Source of the DNA: Anaerolineae bacterium
GTDB taxonomy: Bacteria; Chloroflexota; Anaerolineae; Anaerolineales; Villigracilaceae
Length of the DNA: 64,000 nt
Assembly: GCA_018645405.1 (NCBI GenBank)
Contig: JABGOQ010000115.1
Span: 1 to 64,000 of the forward strand
Direction: 5' to 3'
Within the stretch, counting starts at the first letter, position 1; the number at the start of each line of letters is the position of its first letter. Both the position numbers and the translations under genes were made by a program. Positions 51,460-61,283 of the stretch are shown in pieces. The notes under the pieces were generated by a model. It ran no database searches. It was not told the origin of the DNA and was given only the letters and a program-made list of their open reading frames with translations.

Positions 51460-51776
51460 TAGTAGTTTCCTGAAAAGTTTTTGGGATTATACGACTCTTT
51501 GTGAATTTGTGGGGAAGGGCTTCAGTTGTGTGGGCGCAGGTGTTGTCAGATTCTTTCTCAACGCGAATTGCGCGAATTGACGAATGACGCGAATAAAAGC
51601 CAATTTTTACCTGACACCATTTGCGCGCTCAGGAACTGGTGAGTTTTTCTTCTTGGAGATTCTGTTTTTTAACGGTAGCAAGCCTAAGGTGGCGGGCGAT
51701 GCGGTTTTTCATCCGATATAAAGAAAAAGCGGATTTCTGTATTGAAATCCGCTTTTGGAGATAAGTTCTGCGATTT
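51460..51776. other. Non-coding intergenic region
   Basis: About 317 bases without a supportable gene. It holds a minus-strand TATAAT at 51491-51486 (a candidate for the activase gene), a GCGAATTGACGAATGACGCG stretch resembling CGAAT-rich repeats (also near 29378-29400), and a terminator at 51725-51756. Confidence 0.55.
51725..51756. terminator. Terminator after the GNAT gene
   Basis: AAAAGCGGATTTC and GAAATCCGCTTTT arms with a six-base loop end the minus-strand sensory run. Confidence 0.9.
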
Positions 51777-52619
51777 TTAGCTATATTCTTTAATCATTTC
51801 TACGCGTCTGAAGGCTTCGAAATATCCCAAATCAAAAAAGGCGGGGAGGTGGGGATTATCGGCAAAGAAATTTTCGGCGTAGGCATCCATGCGGGGATAT
51901 TGAAGGTGTAGGTAGAGGAGAATATTTCTTGCCATTTTGACGGGATTGCCTTGCTCGGTGTGAAACTCAAAATGTGTAATGGTTCGTTTTTTATGTCTAT
52001 AGACGAGCCAGCCGCGTGTGCCATCTTTTAGTTTTATATGAAAGCCTTGAAACATGCTGGCATTTTCCATTGATTCTAATGCGTTTACCCAAGTTAAATG
52101 GTGGGGGTAGGAGCGTAAGGCTTTGAGAGCGTCATTTCTGTAGAGCCAGGTGATTTCACCTTCTGGGCTGAAGGGCGGGCGGATTGGGGCACGTCTGAGC
52201 ACAAGGAGTTCTCTGGTTTTTTGGAAACCATTTTTTTCAAAAAGAGTATGGGCGGCGCTATTGTTTTTGATGACTTCAAGAATAGTTTTTTTTGCACCAA
52301 GCTTTTCTGAAGCTTCAAAAATTGCATTCATCGCCACCGCTGCTGCACCACGCCGCCGATTTCCAGGAGCAATGCCGAGTCTTGTGATCCAGGTGTGATC
52401 TCCGCGTACGCCCAGCATGCCAAGCCCCATAAATTTTTCTGTTTCTTCGTCGTGTATGATCGGGGAGAGTTCCAAGTCTACATCAAAGTCGTGGATATAT
52501 TCTGCCATGACCGCGACACTCATGGGCATGGGGACAAGATAGTCTACGCGTGTTTGATTGTAGAAATCAGTTAGTTCTTCAATTGTAAATTGGCCGGCAG
52601 GGGTGATTTTTAAACCCAT
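51777..52619 (-). CDS. GNAT acetyltransferase with C-terminal extension
   Basis: The start is placed at 52619 (MGLKITPAG), just after the stop of the receiver gene; a longer reading would overlap that gene heavily. The roughly 280-residue protein has a GNAT domain (about 10-150; TRLGIAPGNRRRGAAAVAMNAIFEA, then AAHTLFEKNGFQKTREL). A second half resembles a degenerate GNAT copy (to DAYAENFFADNPHLPAFFDLGYFEAFRRVEM). No ribosome site is evident, so it is probably translated by coupling. It ends the sensory run; its substrate is unknown. Confidence 0.82.
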   Translation of the reverse strand: MGLKITPAGQFTIEELTDFYNQTRVDYLVPMPMSVAVMAEYIHDFDVDLELSPIIHDEETEKFMGLGMLGVRGDHTWITRLGIAPGNRRRGAAAVAMNAIFEASEKLGAKKTILEVIKNNSAAHTLFEKNGFQKTRELLVLRRAPIRPPFSPEGEITWLYRNDALKALRSYPHHLTWVNALESMENASMFQGFHIKLKDGTRGWLVYRHKKRTITHFEFHTEQGNPVKMARNILLYLHLQYPRMDAYAENFFADNPHLPAFFDLGYFEAFRRVEMIKEYS

Positions 52620-52623
52620 AGTT

Positions 52624-52989
52624 TTATTTTTGAATGAAAGAGTCGATGATTTCCCAAAACTTTTTGAGATTAAATGGTTTTCCAAGATAGCCATCAAGTT
52701 GATAGGCTTCAACAGTTTGTTGCGCCATTTTTTCGGGCCAAGCTGTCATGACGATGATGGGGATATCCCAGAGCGTTTTTTCATCGCGTATCCAGGTTGA
52801 GAGGGTTTGTCCGTCAGCATCTGGTAAGCCTAAGTCTAGTAGGATAAGATCAGGGATTTCTTCCAGAGCAACTTTGATACCTTCTGTGGCATTTTTTGCC
52901 CAAATGAAATCAAAGCCTTTTGCCTTAACAGCTCTTTTTACCAAAGATGCGTTATCTTCAATATCTTCGACGAGTAAAATTTTTGTCAT
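52624..52989 (-). CDS. Stand-alone receiver-domain protein
   Basis: A 121-residue single receiver: VEDIED pocket, phosphorylated D52 in LLDLGLPDADG, Thr in VMTAWPE and Lys in LGKPFN. There is no output domain. It lies 17 bases after another lone receiver and downstream of a soluble kinase, its likely phosphate donor. Two free receivers in a row suggest branching or a phosphate sink (inference). Confidence 0.93.
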   Translation of the reverse strand: MTKILLVEDIEDNASLVKRAVKAKGFDFIWAKNATEGIKVALEEIPDLILLDLGLPDADGQTLSTWIRDEKTLWDIPIIVMTAWPEKMAQQTVEAYQLDGYLGKPFNLKKFWEIIDSFIQK

Positions 52990-53006
52990 AGAATAGATTC
53001 CCTCTG

Positions 53007-53399
53007 TTATGCTAGAAAGTCTTCACCGGGCATAAAAGCTTCAACGCGCGCCCAGAGTTCACGGATATTAATCGGTTTTGACATATACACATCACAGCCT
53101 GCATCTAGTGCTTTCTCTGCATCACCTTTAAGCGTATTTGCTGTAATCGCAATGATGGGGACTTGACGTAAATCACTGTTGCGATGTTTGCGTATTCGTC
53201 GAGCAACTTCGTAGCCATCAATATCAGGGAGGTTAATATCAAGCAAAATAACGGTGGGCATAATGCTTTCTGCCATTTGTAGACCTGAAAGACCAGTAAT
53301 TGCACCATGAATAGTATAGCCCTTGGCTTTAAGTGCTCGTTCGACTAAGCGCATATTGTCCGGGTTGTCTTCCACGTACAGGATATTATTTGCAGTCAT
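53007..53399 (-). CDS. Stand-alone receiver-domain protein
   Basis: A 130-residue single receiver: VEDNPDN pocket, phosphorylated D54 in LLDINLPDIDG, Thr in AITANTLKGD and Lys in MSKPIN. Its sequence is typical of receivers attached to hybrid kinases, so it may be a detached domain of the kinase 100 bases upstream. No DNA-binding part is present. Confidence 0.94.
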   Translation of the reverse strand: MTANNILYVEDNPDNMRLVERALKAKGYTIHGAITGLSGLQMAESIMPTVILLDINLPDIDGYEVARRIRKHRNSDLRQVPIIAITANTLKGDAEKALDAGCDVYMSKPINIRELWARVEAFMPGEDFLA

Positions 53400-53499
53400 A
53401 GTTTACCCATTCTTCTTTTGCGTTATGCTTCTAAGTATTATATCAATCTTTTTCTTTTATTACCCTATAAACCTGATGAGAGATGATTTTTGATATAGA

Positions 53500-55941
53500 T
53501 CATTCTTCTTCAGGAAGTACGATGGGGATTTCAAGGATAAAAGTAGAGCCTTCGCCAGAATGTCCTGAACTTTCTGCCCAAAGACGTCCATTATGCATCT
53601 CAATAAATCGCTTGCTAATTGGTAACCCTAGACCAGTGCCACCAACTTTACGCGTCGTTGTTGTATCTACCTGGCTGAATGCTTCAAAAATGGTTTCTAA
53701 TAACTCTGGGGGAATTCCTATCCCTGTATCAACAACTTTGATGCGGATAGTATCTTTATCTTTTTCAGAATGGACTAAAACACCACCTTCTTGCGTGAAT
53801 TTCATGGCGTTTCCGATCAAGTTTATCATTACTTGCTGGATGCGCATATCGTCCGCCATGATGATTAAATCTTCGGGGATATTATTTTCTAGGCTAATCG
53901 TAAGGTTATTTTCTCTTACTAAGGCTGCGGTTGTTTTTATGACATCTTCTAATACATCATGGAGATTGGCTGGCCCCATTGTGACAGAGAGTTGCCCAGC
54001 TTCGATTTTAGCCATATCGAGAACTTCGTTAATCAAGGCGAGCAAGTGTCCTGCATTTTTATCAATTAGTCCTAAATCTTCTTCCATCTCTGTTGTTAGA
54101 GGGCCATCCAAACCTTCGAGCATAACCTGCGTGAAACCAGAGATTGAGTTAAGCGGGGTGCGTAGCTCATGGCTCATATTGGCCAGGAAGGATGATTTAA
54201 GATGATCTAATTCTCGTAATCGCTCTACTGTGGCAAGCTGTTCTTCGTAGAGTTGAGCGTTTTGTAGTGCTACCGCTGTTTGAGAGGCAAGGGTGCTATA
54301 GGTTTGCAAATCCTCTTCTGTGAAGCGGTTTGGCAAATCTGATTCAACGTCGAAGATGCCAATCAGCTTGTCTGCGACGACCATGGGGATTGCCATTTCG
54401 CTGCGGGTGTCAGGGAGAAGTGGATGTGCGAGAAAAAGAGGATCATTTGCTATATCTTTGACAATTACAGCTTCTGATTTTCGTGCCGCATCTGCAATGA
54501 CCGATATTTTTTCATTGAACTCTATTCTATAACCTTGGCCTAACATCTTTTGACCAATTTTTCCCGAAGCAGCAAAAAGCTCAAGGGTTTTGGTACCATC
54601 CTCATCTTCACTGAGTAAGTAGACTGAAGTATGGTATAGCTTAAAACTGTAATTTGTCAGATCTACAACTGAACGTAGAAGAGATTCAGAATCGCGGATC
54701 GCAGCTGCCGCAGTACTCACTTTTGCTACAGTTTCAAGCTCGGCGGCGCGTTTATTTAGTTGCTGCCTACCACGCTCTGTTTCTTCAAGAAGGCGAATAT
54801 TTTCAATATGGGTATTTGCTTGTGCCGCAATAGAAGAAGCAAGTTCAGCTTCTTCTTCTGAAAGCTTTTTATCACCCGTTACTGCCAGTTGCCCAATTTC
54901 TTCACCGCGTACTTCCAAAGGCACTGAAAGGGCTATATTTTTGGGTAAGGTCTTATTTTCCAGGGGGCTAACCTGGACCCTGTCATAAGTGAAACCGAAG
55001 GCATCTCCTTCGTGATGCTCAACAAAATCTTCCCAGCTTTCCTGCGTTAGACGGCGGGTGGCATCCTCAGCCTCTGCGCGCGCTCGGGATGCATCTGCCA
55101 GCAAGCGAATATTTTCAACCTGTTGAGCAATTTGCTGAGCTACAGAAGAAACCATTTTTTTATCATCTTCTGTATAAGGGTGAGCAGGATCGGGCTTCAA
55201 AGATATTGTGCCCACTTGCTCATCCATAACCTTAACAGTCTCACTTAAGTCACCTTCAGCAGAGGGTTCATCAAGGTAAGGAGTTACGGAAGCCTGATTA
55301 TAGGCGTAGCCTATTTTTTCATTTTGATTAATAGCATCCAGGTAGCCTTCCCAGTTTTCGTGCATGAACTGCCGAGTTGCAGCTTCAGCTTCAGCACGTG
55401 CGCGCTCGGCATCGGAAAGTAGACGCAAACTTTGTATTTGGAGGGATACTTGTTGAGCAACGGTGTTGACAAGATTTTCATCTTCCGGATCCCAAATATG
55501 TTCGGGAGATGATTGGATTTGCATCGAGCCAATCTCTTGTCCTGTAATTGAGAGCGGTGATTGAATGTTGTTTTCTCCCGTGCTTTTTTTCGCTAAATCC
55601 TCCTGTGGAAGAGATTCTAGTGAGTTGTCTTTGTAGATAAACGCCATCTCTTCTTTTTCATATAGATCAGCGGTAGATTTTCTCTTTTTACGAAGTTGGC
55701 GTTCTAATTGCTGAATACGAGCTTGCAGCCTGGCTACTTCTTGTGCATCTACAGGAGAACGAGGTGTCAGATGCGAGGGGGAGACAGCTTTTTTCTTTCG
55801 CGCTTTTTTCGCTTGATCAGCAGGTGCTTGGGCAGAGAGATGCTCCAGATCCATAAAGAGCTTTTCAGCCCTTTCATCGAACTTATGAGTTTTAGGCGTA
55901 GATGCCTTAGATGTAGATTTCTTTGGTTTTTTCTTCGTCAT
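53500..55941 (-). CDS. Soluble histidine kinase with repeat units and GAF
   Basis: An 813-residue cytoplasmic kinase. A Lys-rich N-terminus and a coiled coil (about 65-90) precede three copies of a roughly 100-residue unit (about 92-190 partial, 194-290, 301-395). Complete units read W-x2-F/Y, G-Y/F-x-Y, then IG-x-[LI] and a helix ending Q-[IV]-E-N-IRLL. A standard GAF domain (400-565, PDTRSEMAIP), HisKA (H591 in ANMSHELRTPL) and an ATPase domain (VVDTGIGIPP, GTGLGLPISKRF) follow. AGGAGAT precedes the start. It is the only kinase in a run with three kinase-less sensors and two receivers, so it may take input from them. Confidence 0.9.
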   Translation of the reverse strand: MTKKKPKKSTSKASTPKTHKFDERAEKLFMDLEHLSAQAPADQAKKARKKKAVSPSHLTPRSPVDAQEVARLQARIQQLERQLRKKRKSTADLYEKEEMAFIYKDNSLESLPQEDLAKKSTGENNIQSPLSITGQEIGSMQIQSSPEHIWDPEDENLVNTVAQQVSLQIQSLRLLSDAERARAEAEAATRQFMHENWEGYLDAINQNEKIGYAYNQASVTPYLDEPSAEGDLSETVKVMDEQVGTISLKPDPAHPYTEDDKKMVSSVAQQIAQQVENIRLLADASRARAEAEDATRRLTQESWEDFVEHHEGDAFGFTYDRVQVSPLENKTLPKNIALSVPLEVRGEEIGQLAVTGDKKLSEEEAELASSIAAQANTHIENIRLLEETERGRQQLNKRAAELETVAKVSTAAAAIRDSESLLRSVVDLTNYSFKLYHTSVYLLSEDEDGTKTLELFAASGKIGQKMLGQGYRIEFNEKISVIADAARKSEAVIVKDIANDPLFLAHPLLPDTRSEMAIPMVVADKLIGIFDVESDLPNRFTEEDLQTYSTLASQTAVALQNAQLYEEQLATVERLRELDHLKSSFLANMSHELRTPLNSISGFTQVMLEGLDGPLTTEMEEDLGLIDKNAGHLLALINEVLDMAKIEAGQLSVTMGPANLHDVLEDVIKTTAALVRENNLTISLENNIPEDLIIMADDMRIQQVMINLIGNAMKFTQEGGVLVHSEKDKDTIRIKVVDTGIGIPPELLETIFEAFSQVDTTTTRKVGGTGLGLPISKRFIEMHNGRLWAESSGHSGEGSTFILEIPIVLPEEE

Positions 55942-55967
55942 AGAGAATCTCCTGAGCCTAAGCGTAT

Positions 55968-58952
55968 TTATTCCTTATCTTTCAAGCTCAGTTGGGCGAT
56001 TGTCATTGGGGCATCCAGAGCGTGACCCAGTTCGCGTGCTGCAATCTGTAAAACAGCTTCAACAGATGTTGCACTCTGAATTTTTTGGCTGATGATATTA
56101 AGCGTGGCTTCGCGGTCTGCCTGTTTCTGCGCCTGGGTATAGGAGCGTGCATTTTGCATAGCGGTTGCTACTTGAGATGCGAGCGTCAATTGAATATTGG
56201 CATCTTCTTGTGAAAAGGCGTTAATGTGTTCTGCTTGTACATCCAATACGCCGAGAAGTTCATCTCCAACCAGTAGCGGCACAGCCAATTCTGCACGCGT
56301 GTCAGGTAATTCAGGATTTGGTAGCCAGCCTGGTTCGTTTTGTACATCATTGATGATGATGGCTTGCCCTGAGCGAGCAGCGCGTGCTACCAGTGATTGT
56401 TCCTGCGCAAGAGGGATTGTCGTAGTGCCGTGTGTGCCTTCTTGTTCCTCACCTTCTTTATAGCCACAAGCCACAATTTCCAGTTCTTCAGAGATTTCAT
56501 TATAGGTAAAAACATGTGCGTGGTACAGACCAAATTGACGTTGAGTGAGATGAACAACATTTGCCAGCATCTTTTCTACATCTGGTTCCATTGATGCAGC
56601 GGTACTGATCTCTGCAACAGAGGCTAGTTGACGTGCACGTTTATTTAATTCTATCTGGCCGCGTTCGGTTTCTTCAAAGAGGCGCAGGTTTTCAATACGG
56701 GCACTCAGTTGTTCGCCAATCGTCGCGAGCATTTCTTTAGCACCTTCGTCAATACTGCCTGTATCCGCAACAGATAATTCTCCAATTTTTTCTCCAAGAA
56801 TCTCCATTATATATGTGGCTAAGGGTGTTTCTGTGCCAGCATCACCATTTACATCTTCTGGGGTTAGGGTGACAGTGTTGAGATCGTAAGAAAAGCCAGT
56901 TTGAGTTGTCTGGCGAGCATCGAAATGATCTTGCCAGCCTTCACGGGTTATACGACGGAGAGCACTCTCAGCTTCAACGCGATATTGGTCTGCTTGAGCA
57001 AGAAGGCGCAAGTTTTCTACTTGCTGCCCAAGTTGTTGGGCAATAGTATCTACTAATTCTGTATCGTCACTCGTCCAATTTTCTAGCCCTTCAAATTGTA
57101 AGATCCCAATTGGTTCATTTGAAACTTGAATTGTCGAGACGAGATTCTTCTGGTCTAAATTGGAAGGTACATCTTCTGTGAAAGGAGTCACTTCTTCGAG
57201 ATCATAGCTATAGCCGATGCGTTCACCACGCTCAAAAGCATTGAGAAACTCACTCCAACCAGAGTGGATCAGACGTCCGGCTTGAGCTTCGATTTCGGCA
57301 CGGGCGGCTTCAGTCTCGCTTAGTAGCTCAACATTTTGGATAGCAACAGCAATCTGGCCTGCCAAAGCCTCAAAAGCAGGTAAGGTTTCATGGCTTAGCA
57401 CATCTGCTTTACGGCTTTGCATATCCAGCACACCGACCACGCGGTCCCCGACGAGTAGTGGAACGACCACCTCAGAGCGAGTTTCGGGAAGCAGAGGGTT
57501 GGGGCGGTGGATTAGACTGGTCTCAGTATCTTCAACGATAACTGCTCGTCTTTCGACAGCAGCTGTGCCGTTTAGCGATGAAAGATCCATAGGTAAGCTA
57601 TGGCGACGGTTTAGTAATTGCTGTCCTACAGCACCTGTTCCAGCACGCAGAATTAGTTGACGTCCCGCCGTATCAAGTAAGTAAGCCTGCGTATAGTACA
57701 TATCGAAGCGATCTTGAATGAGTTCTACAGCATTTTTTAGCAGCGTATCAACATCGCGGGCTTGCGAAACGCTGCGACCAACTTCGGCCGCCAGAGTCAA
57801 GTTTTGGGTTGCGTTCGCTACGCGCTCTTCCAAAGTCCCAAAAAGCCCTTGAAGTTGCTCGGTCATTCCATTGAAGATTTGCGCCAAAGCCCCGATTTCG
57901 TCGTCGCTCGTCACTTCGGCCCTTTGACTAAAATCGCCTTCGGCAACTGCGCTGGCTGTAGTACTAAGATCACCAATTGGGCGCAAAGTACGATTGGCGA
58001 TGAAAGAAAAGCCAAAGCCTACAAGCAATAATGATGAGAGTAGGATGCCGAGGGAGATGAGTACCTGATTGTTTTGCTGGGTGGTAATGATGGTATGGTC
58101 TGAGATAATATCAATAACACCGATTACATTGCCTGAAAAGTCATAGAGAGGCGCACTCAAAATACCATATTCTGCATCTTCAATATCTAAATGGTAAACA
58201 CCTGATGTGCCAGCCAGGGTTTCTTCATAGCGCTCTGTTGAACTATAAAGAGGAAAGGAGAGTGTGCTTGCTTGCAGCAGTAGCTCATCGATTGGGCCTT
58301 GGCTTTCTGCTTCAGTTGCGCCTTCAAAAATGGCAACTTCAGCAGGAGCACGGCTTAGTAAAATTTGCCATTCGAACCCGAAACCTTCCTTCATGGTTTC
58401 AAGCAGAGCACGGTCTACATTTGTGCCAAATTCTACAGTGCCTACGTGCTCCCCTTGATAATTTACGGGCACTACACCGCGCACACCCAAGCCACCACGT
58501 CCAATTTCGGGACCACTCACGGCTACTTTTTGAGCATTGGCTGCTAACACGGTGAAACGAAAGCTGGAAAGATCATCGTCAAATTTCTCAAGGTTATGCA
58601 GGCGCAAAAAAGAAGTTGCTGGAGCCAAGTGAAATTGATGTTGTGGAATATCAAATTGAGCATCAACAGATTGATAAGATGCTAAGGTTAACTCCGTTAG
58701 GCGTTCACGGTCTTTAGCGGCAAAGGCAGCTTGTACTTCTGGGTTATTTGAGACCTCTGATGCCAATGCAACGGCTAAATTACCTAACTCATTGAGACGA
58801 GTGTTGAAGACCGCGTTCATATTGTTCAGACGAGTTTCTTCATCTATATCAAACTGACGCACGGTGGTGGTTGTATTGAAGGCAATCAACCCTGCAATAA
58901 TCAATCCAACAAAGATTAGCGTTGGTGTAAGTAGTTTTCTGATTACTCGCAT
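55968..58952 (-). CDS. Kinase-less membrane sensor: Cache-HAMP-GAF-repeats-GAF
   Basis: A 994-residue sensor without kinase, cyclase or methyl-accepting domain. It has a membrane helix (10-28) and a Cache_3-like extracytoplasmic domain (about 35-290; SFLRLHNLEKFDDDLSSFR, GGLGVRGVVPVNYQGEHVG). A helix (298-320), HAMP (320-375), GAF1 (390-545; PETRSEVVVP) and two copies of the roughly 100-residue repeat unit (563-665, 670-765) come next. GAF2 (785-940; PDTRAELAVP) and a helical tail (ISQKIQ...ARELGHAL) complete it. AAGGAG precedes the start. It is next to the soluble kinase that carries the same repeat units, which suggests the two interact. Confidence 0.9.
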   Translation of the reverse strand: MRVIRKLLTPTLIFVGLIIAGLIAFNTTTTVRQFDIDEETRLNNMNAVFNTRLNELGNLAVALASEVSNNPEVQAAFAAKDRERLTELTLASYQSVDAQFDIPQHQFHLAPATSFLRLHNLEKFDDDLSSFRFTVLAANAQKVAVSGPEIGRGGLGVRGVVPVNYQGEHVGTVEFGTNVDRALLETMKEGFGFEWQILLSRAPAEVAIFEGATEAESQGPIDELLLQASTLSFPLYSSTERYEETLAGTSGVYHLDIEDAEYGILSAPLYDFSGNVIGVIDIISDHTIITTQQNNQVLISLGILLSSLLLVGFGFSFIANRTLRPIGDLSTTASAVAEGDFSQRAEVTSDDEIGALAQIFNGMTEQLQGLFGTLEERVANATQNLTLAAEVGRSVSQARDVDTLLKNAVELIQDRFDMYYTQAYLLDTAGRQLILRAGTGAVGQQLLNRRHSLPMDLSSLNGTAAVERRAVIVEDTETSLIHRPNPLLPETRSEVVVPLLVGDRVVGVLDMQSRKADVLSHETLPAFEALAGQIAVAIQNVELLSETEAARAEIEAQAGRLIHSGWSEFLNAFERGERIGYSYDLEEVTPFTEDVPSNLDQKNLVSTIQVSNEPIGILQFEGLENWTSDDTELVDTIAQQLGQQVENLRLLAQADQYRVEAESALRRITREGWQDHFDARQTTQTGFSYDLNTVTLTPEDVNGDAGTETPLATYIMEILGEKIGELSVADTGSIDEGAKEMLATIGEQLSARIENLRLFEETERGQIELNKRARQLASVAEISTAASMEPDVEKMLANVVHLTQRQFGLYHAHVFTYNEISEELEIVACGYKEGEEQEGTHGTTTIPLAQEQSLVARAARSGQAIIINDVQNEPGWLPNPELPDTRAELAVPLLVGDELLGVLDVQAEHINAFSQEDANIQLTLASQVATAMQNARSYTQAQKQADREATLNIISQKIQSATSVEAVLQIAARELGHALDAPMTIAQLSLKDKE

Positions 58953-59057
58953 AGAATTTTCTCCTTACTTAGCCAGAAGGTGAAATAGTTTGGATGGAAA
59001 TCTCCGGCTCGTTCTTGGCGTGGAGTTGCTTTTGCTTAATGGACAAGTACGCAATCC

Positions 59058-61130
59058 CTAAACTCCACTTTGTTCATTTTTCTTTGTTTCCAAATTCAGT
59101 TGGACATTAGACCGTTCTGCATTCAAAGCACGACCTAATTCACGGACAGCCACCTGTAGGGCATCTTCAACCGTTGTCGTATTTTGGATCTTCTGGCCAA
59201 TATTACCGACCAAGGTTTCGTGTGCTGCTCGTTTCTGCGCTACAACGTAGACTTGTGCGTTTTGCACTGCGACGGCTACCTGATTCGCGATAGATTGCAG
59301 CAAGCTGGCGTCTTCTTCTGTAATCCCATCGACCACGTTGTGTTGAACATCAAAAACGCCTAGTACTTCATCGCCGATAGAAATGGGAACAGCGATCTCA
59401 GAGCGTGTTTCGGGGAGTAGTTCGTTGGGTAACCAGCCTTCTTCGTTCAACGTGTCAGCAACAAGAACCACTGAGTTTGTTTCTGCAGCGCGTCCCACAA
59501 GCCCACGTCCTTTTTCGATAGTGTGACCACGAGATAAAAGCACTTGCCCAGCTTCGCCAGTACCACCCATCATCACTAACGTATTCTTGTCTTCACCATA
59601 AAAGTAGATATGAGCGTAATAGTAGTCGAAAGCCGTTACTAACTGCTCAACCACCTCTTTTGCCAATTGATCTCTGTTGAGAATAGTAGAGAGACGACGG
59701 CTCACTTCTGTGGATGTTTCGAGCGCACGGGTACGATCTGCAACGCGTTTTTCCAAGCCTTGAATAGAACCCCGTATTTGATTTGACATCTCGCGAATAG
59801 AATTTGAAAGCGTACCTACTTCATCTTGTCCACCTGCAGGAAGAGGGGCATCCCATTCTCCGGCACCAATTCTTTGTGCACCTTCGGTTAATTTTTGAAT
59901 GGGGTCAACCAAACGATTTGTCAGTAATGTCCCAAGGATAGAAACAAGAATAACAATCGCTATACCCGTTGGTAATACTCGCCCAGAGATAAGAGAGCGA
60001 GTTGAATCATCTAATTCCGCTTCTAGTGCTCCTGCCGCAGCAAGCATTGTATCTGCTTCAACAACATTGACTCGTGTCCATCCCGTAGTAATTATATGAG
60101 AATGAACTACAAATAGCTCTTTTTTGTCAATTGTTATGCTATGAAATTCTGTTTTACCATCTAACAAATCATTGAAAACAACAGAAAATTCTGGTACTGT
60201 CTCTCCAATATCAGGTGCAATTTCACCAGGTGCACGAGTTCGACCCAGGATATCAGTATATCCTTGACCTGGTAATGCCAGTGCTCGCCCATTCTGATCA
60301 ATTAAGAGTGAATATCCTCCAGCAGTTAGTTCTTCGGCTTCAACACTTGCGGTAAGTCCAGCAAGGCTGACATCAATTCCAATAACTCCAATAAAATTGT
60401 TTTTTCCTGTGAATACAGGAGCAATCACTGAAATAAGCAAACCTTGCCCGGCTGGATCGTCGTATACTGGGGTCCAGATTGTATTCCTTTCTGGATTATT
60501 ATCTGGTGCGCCTAGTGTAAAGAAGATATCTTCTATTGCTGAATAATCGCCGGGCACAAGAGTGCCTAAGTTAATGTTCGGATAGAGCCTGGAGATGTCT
60601 TTTTGAGTAATCAAGTAGACTGCTACTGTATTCGGATCGTTTTCATAAATTGTAGAAAAGATCATGTCAAGATAAGCCGAAAGCTCCAGTTCCTGAATGA
60701 GTGCATCGTCAATCTTTTGAGTGTTTGGCACAAAAACTGTGCTCGTGTCTTCTTCGCTATTGATATATTGCCCATCTGGGCCAAGGAACATATGCTCATC
60801 AGCACGCCAGTATGAATCTCGGGCAAATGCATCTGGTTCTTCAAACAAGCGGGCAGCATAATACGCCAAATTCTCTGCGTCTCGCTCGACGCGTTCAAAG
60901 ACCAGATCATCTTGGTCAGTAGCTTCAATGATTTGAGACAATAAGAATTCTTCTGTTTGCTTCCTAAGGGATGCTTCGCTAGTCTGCTGGGCGCGTTCTC
61001 CCGCTGTTTGAAGCGAATCAATAGTGATATAAGCTATAACTGCTACTGAAAGTAAAGCTAATCCCACTGAGAAAAACAATAATCTTGTCCGGATACTAGA
61101 CTCGAATTGGAAAGGATTCTTACTTTTCAT
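59058..61130 (-). CDS. Kinase-less membrane sensor: Cache-HAMP-GAF
   Basis: A 690-residue sensor. A membrane helix (about 15-37) is followed by a large extracytoplasmic dCache-type domain (40-375; VIGIDVSLAGLTASVE, TTGWTRVNVVEADTM). A helix (385-408), HAMP (408-462), a coiled coil (GLEKRVADRTRALETSTEVS), GAF (490-640; PETRSEIAVP) and a helical tail (IGQKIQ...VRELGRAL) come next. No output enzyme is present. The HAMP-to-tail half is nearly the same as in the next gene upstream, while the sensing half differs. Its ATG overlaps the stop of a 43-codon reading frame. Confidence 0.9.
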   Translation of the reverse strand: MKSKNPFQFESSIRTRLLFFSVGLALLSVAVIAYITIDSLQTAGERAQQTSEASLRKQTEEFLLSQIIEATDQDDLVFERVERDAENLAYYAARLFEEPDAFARDSYWRADEHMFLGPDGQYINSEEDTSTVFVPNTQKIDDALIQELELSAYLDMIFSTIYENDPNTVAVYLITQKDISRLYPNINLGTLVPGDYSAIEDIFFTLGAPDNNPERNTIWTPVYDDPAGQGLLISVIAPVFTGKNNFIGVIGIDVSLAGLTASVEAEELTAGGYSLLIDQNGRALALPGQGYTDILGRTRAPGEIAPDIGETVPEFSVVFNDLLDGKTEFHSITIDKKELFVVHSHIITTGWTRVNVVEADTMLAAAGALEAELDDSTRSLISGRVLPTGIAIVILVSILGTLLTNRLVDPIQKLTEGAQRIGAGEWDAPLPAGGQDEVGTLSNSIREMSNQIRGSIQGLEKRVADRTRALETSTEVSRRLSTILNRDQLAKEVVEQLVTAFDYYYAHIYFYGEDKNTLVMMGGTGEAGQVLLSRGHTIEKGRGLVGRAAETNSVVLVADTLNEEGWLPNELLPETRSEIAVPISIGDEVLGVFDVQHNVVDGITEEDASLLQSIANQVAVAVQNAQVYVVAQKRAAHETLVGNIGQKIQNTTTVEDALQVAVRELGRALNAERSNVQLNLETKKNEQSGV

Positions 61131-61258
61131 AAAACACCTCTTTTGACAAAATGGCTTGAGAGTTGTTCAAAATTATCGTTATAGTTGGAAGCTATAGCAA
61201 TGACATATGAGAAAAACCAGCATTGTGCCATCAACGTTTTTTTTGTTTTGCTCGTCAT
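61127..61258 (-). CDS. Candidate small protein coupled to the sensor gene
   Basis: A 43-codon frame with GGAG about eight bases ahead of its ATG and a stop overlapping the start of the 690-residue sensor gene (ATGA). The product has a basic N-terminus (MTSKTKKT), a short hydrophobic stretch (WFFSYVIAIAS) and an acidic then basic end. It could be a small membrane protein or only a leader that couples translation. No homologue is known to me. Confidence 0.45.
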   Translation of the reverse strand: MTSKTKKTLMAQCWFFSYVIAIASNYNDNFEQLSSHFVKRGVL

Positions 61259-61283
61259 AGTAAATTGCTCCTTGAGTTCCAAA

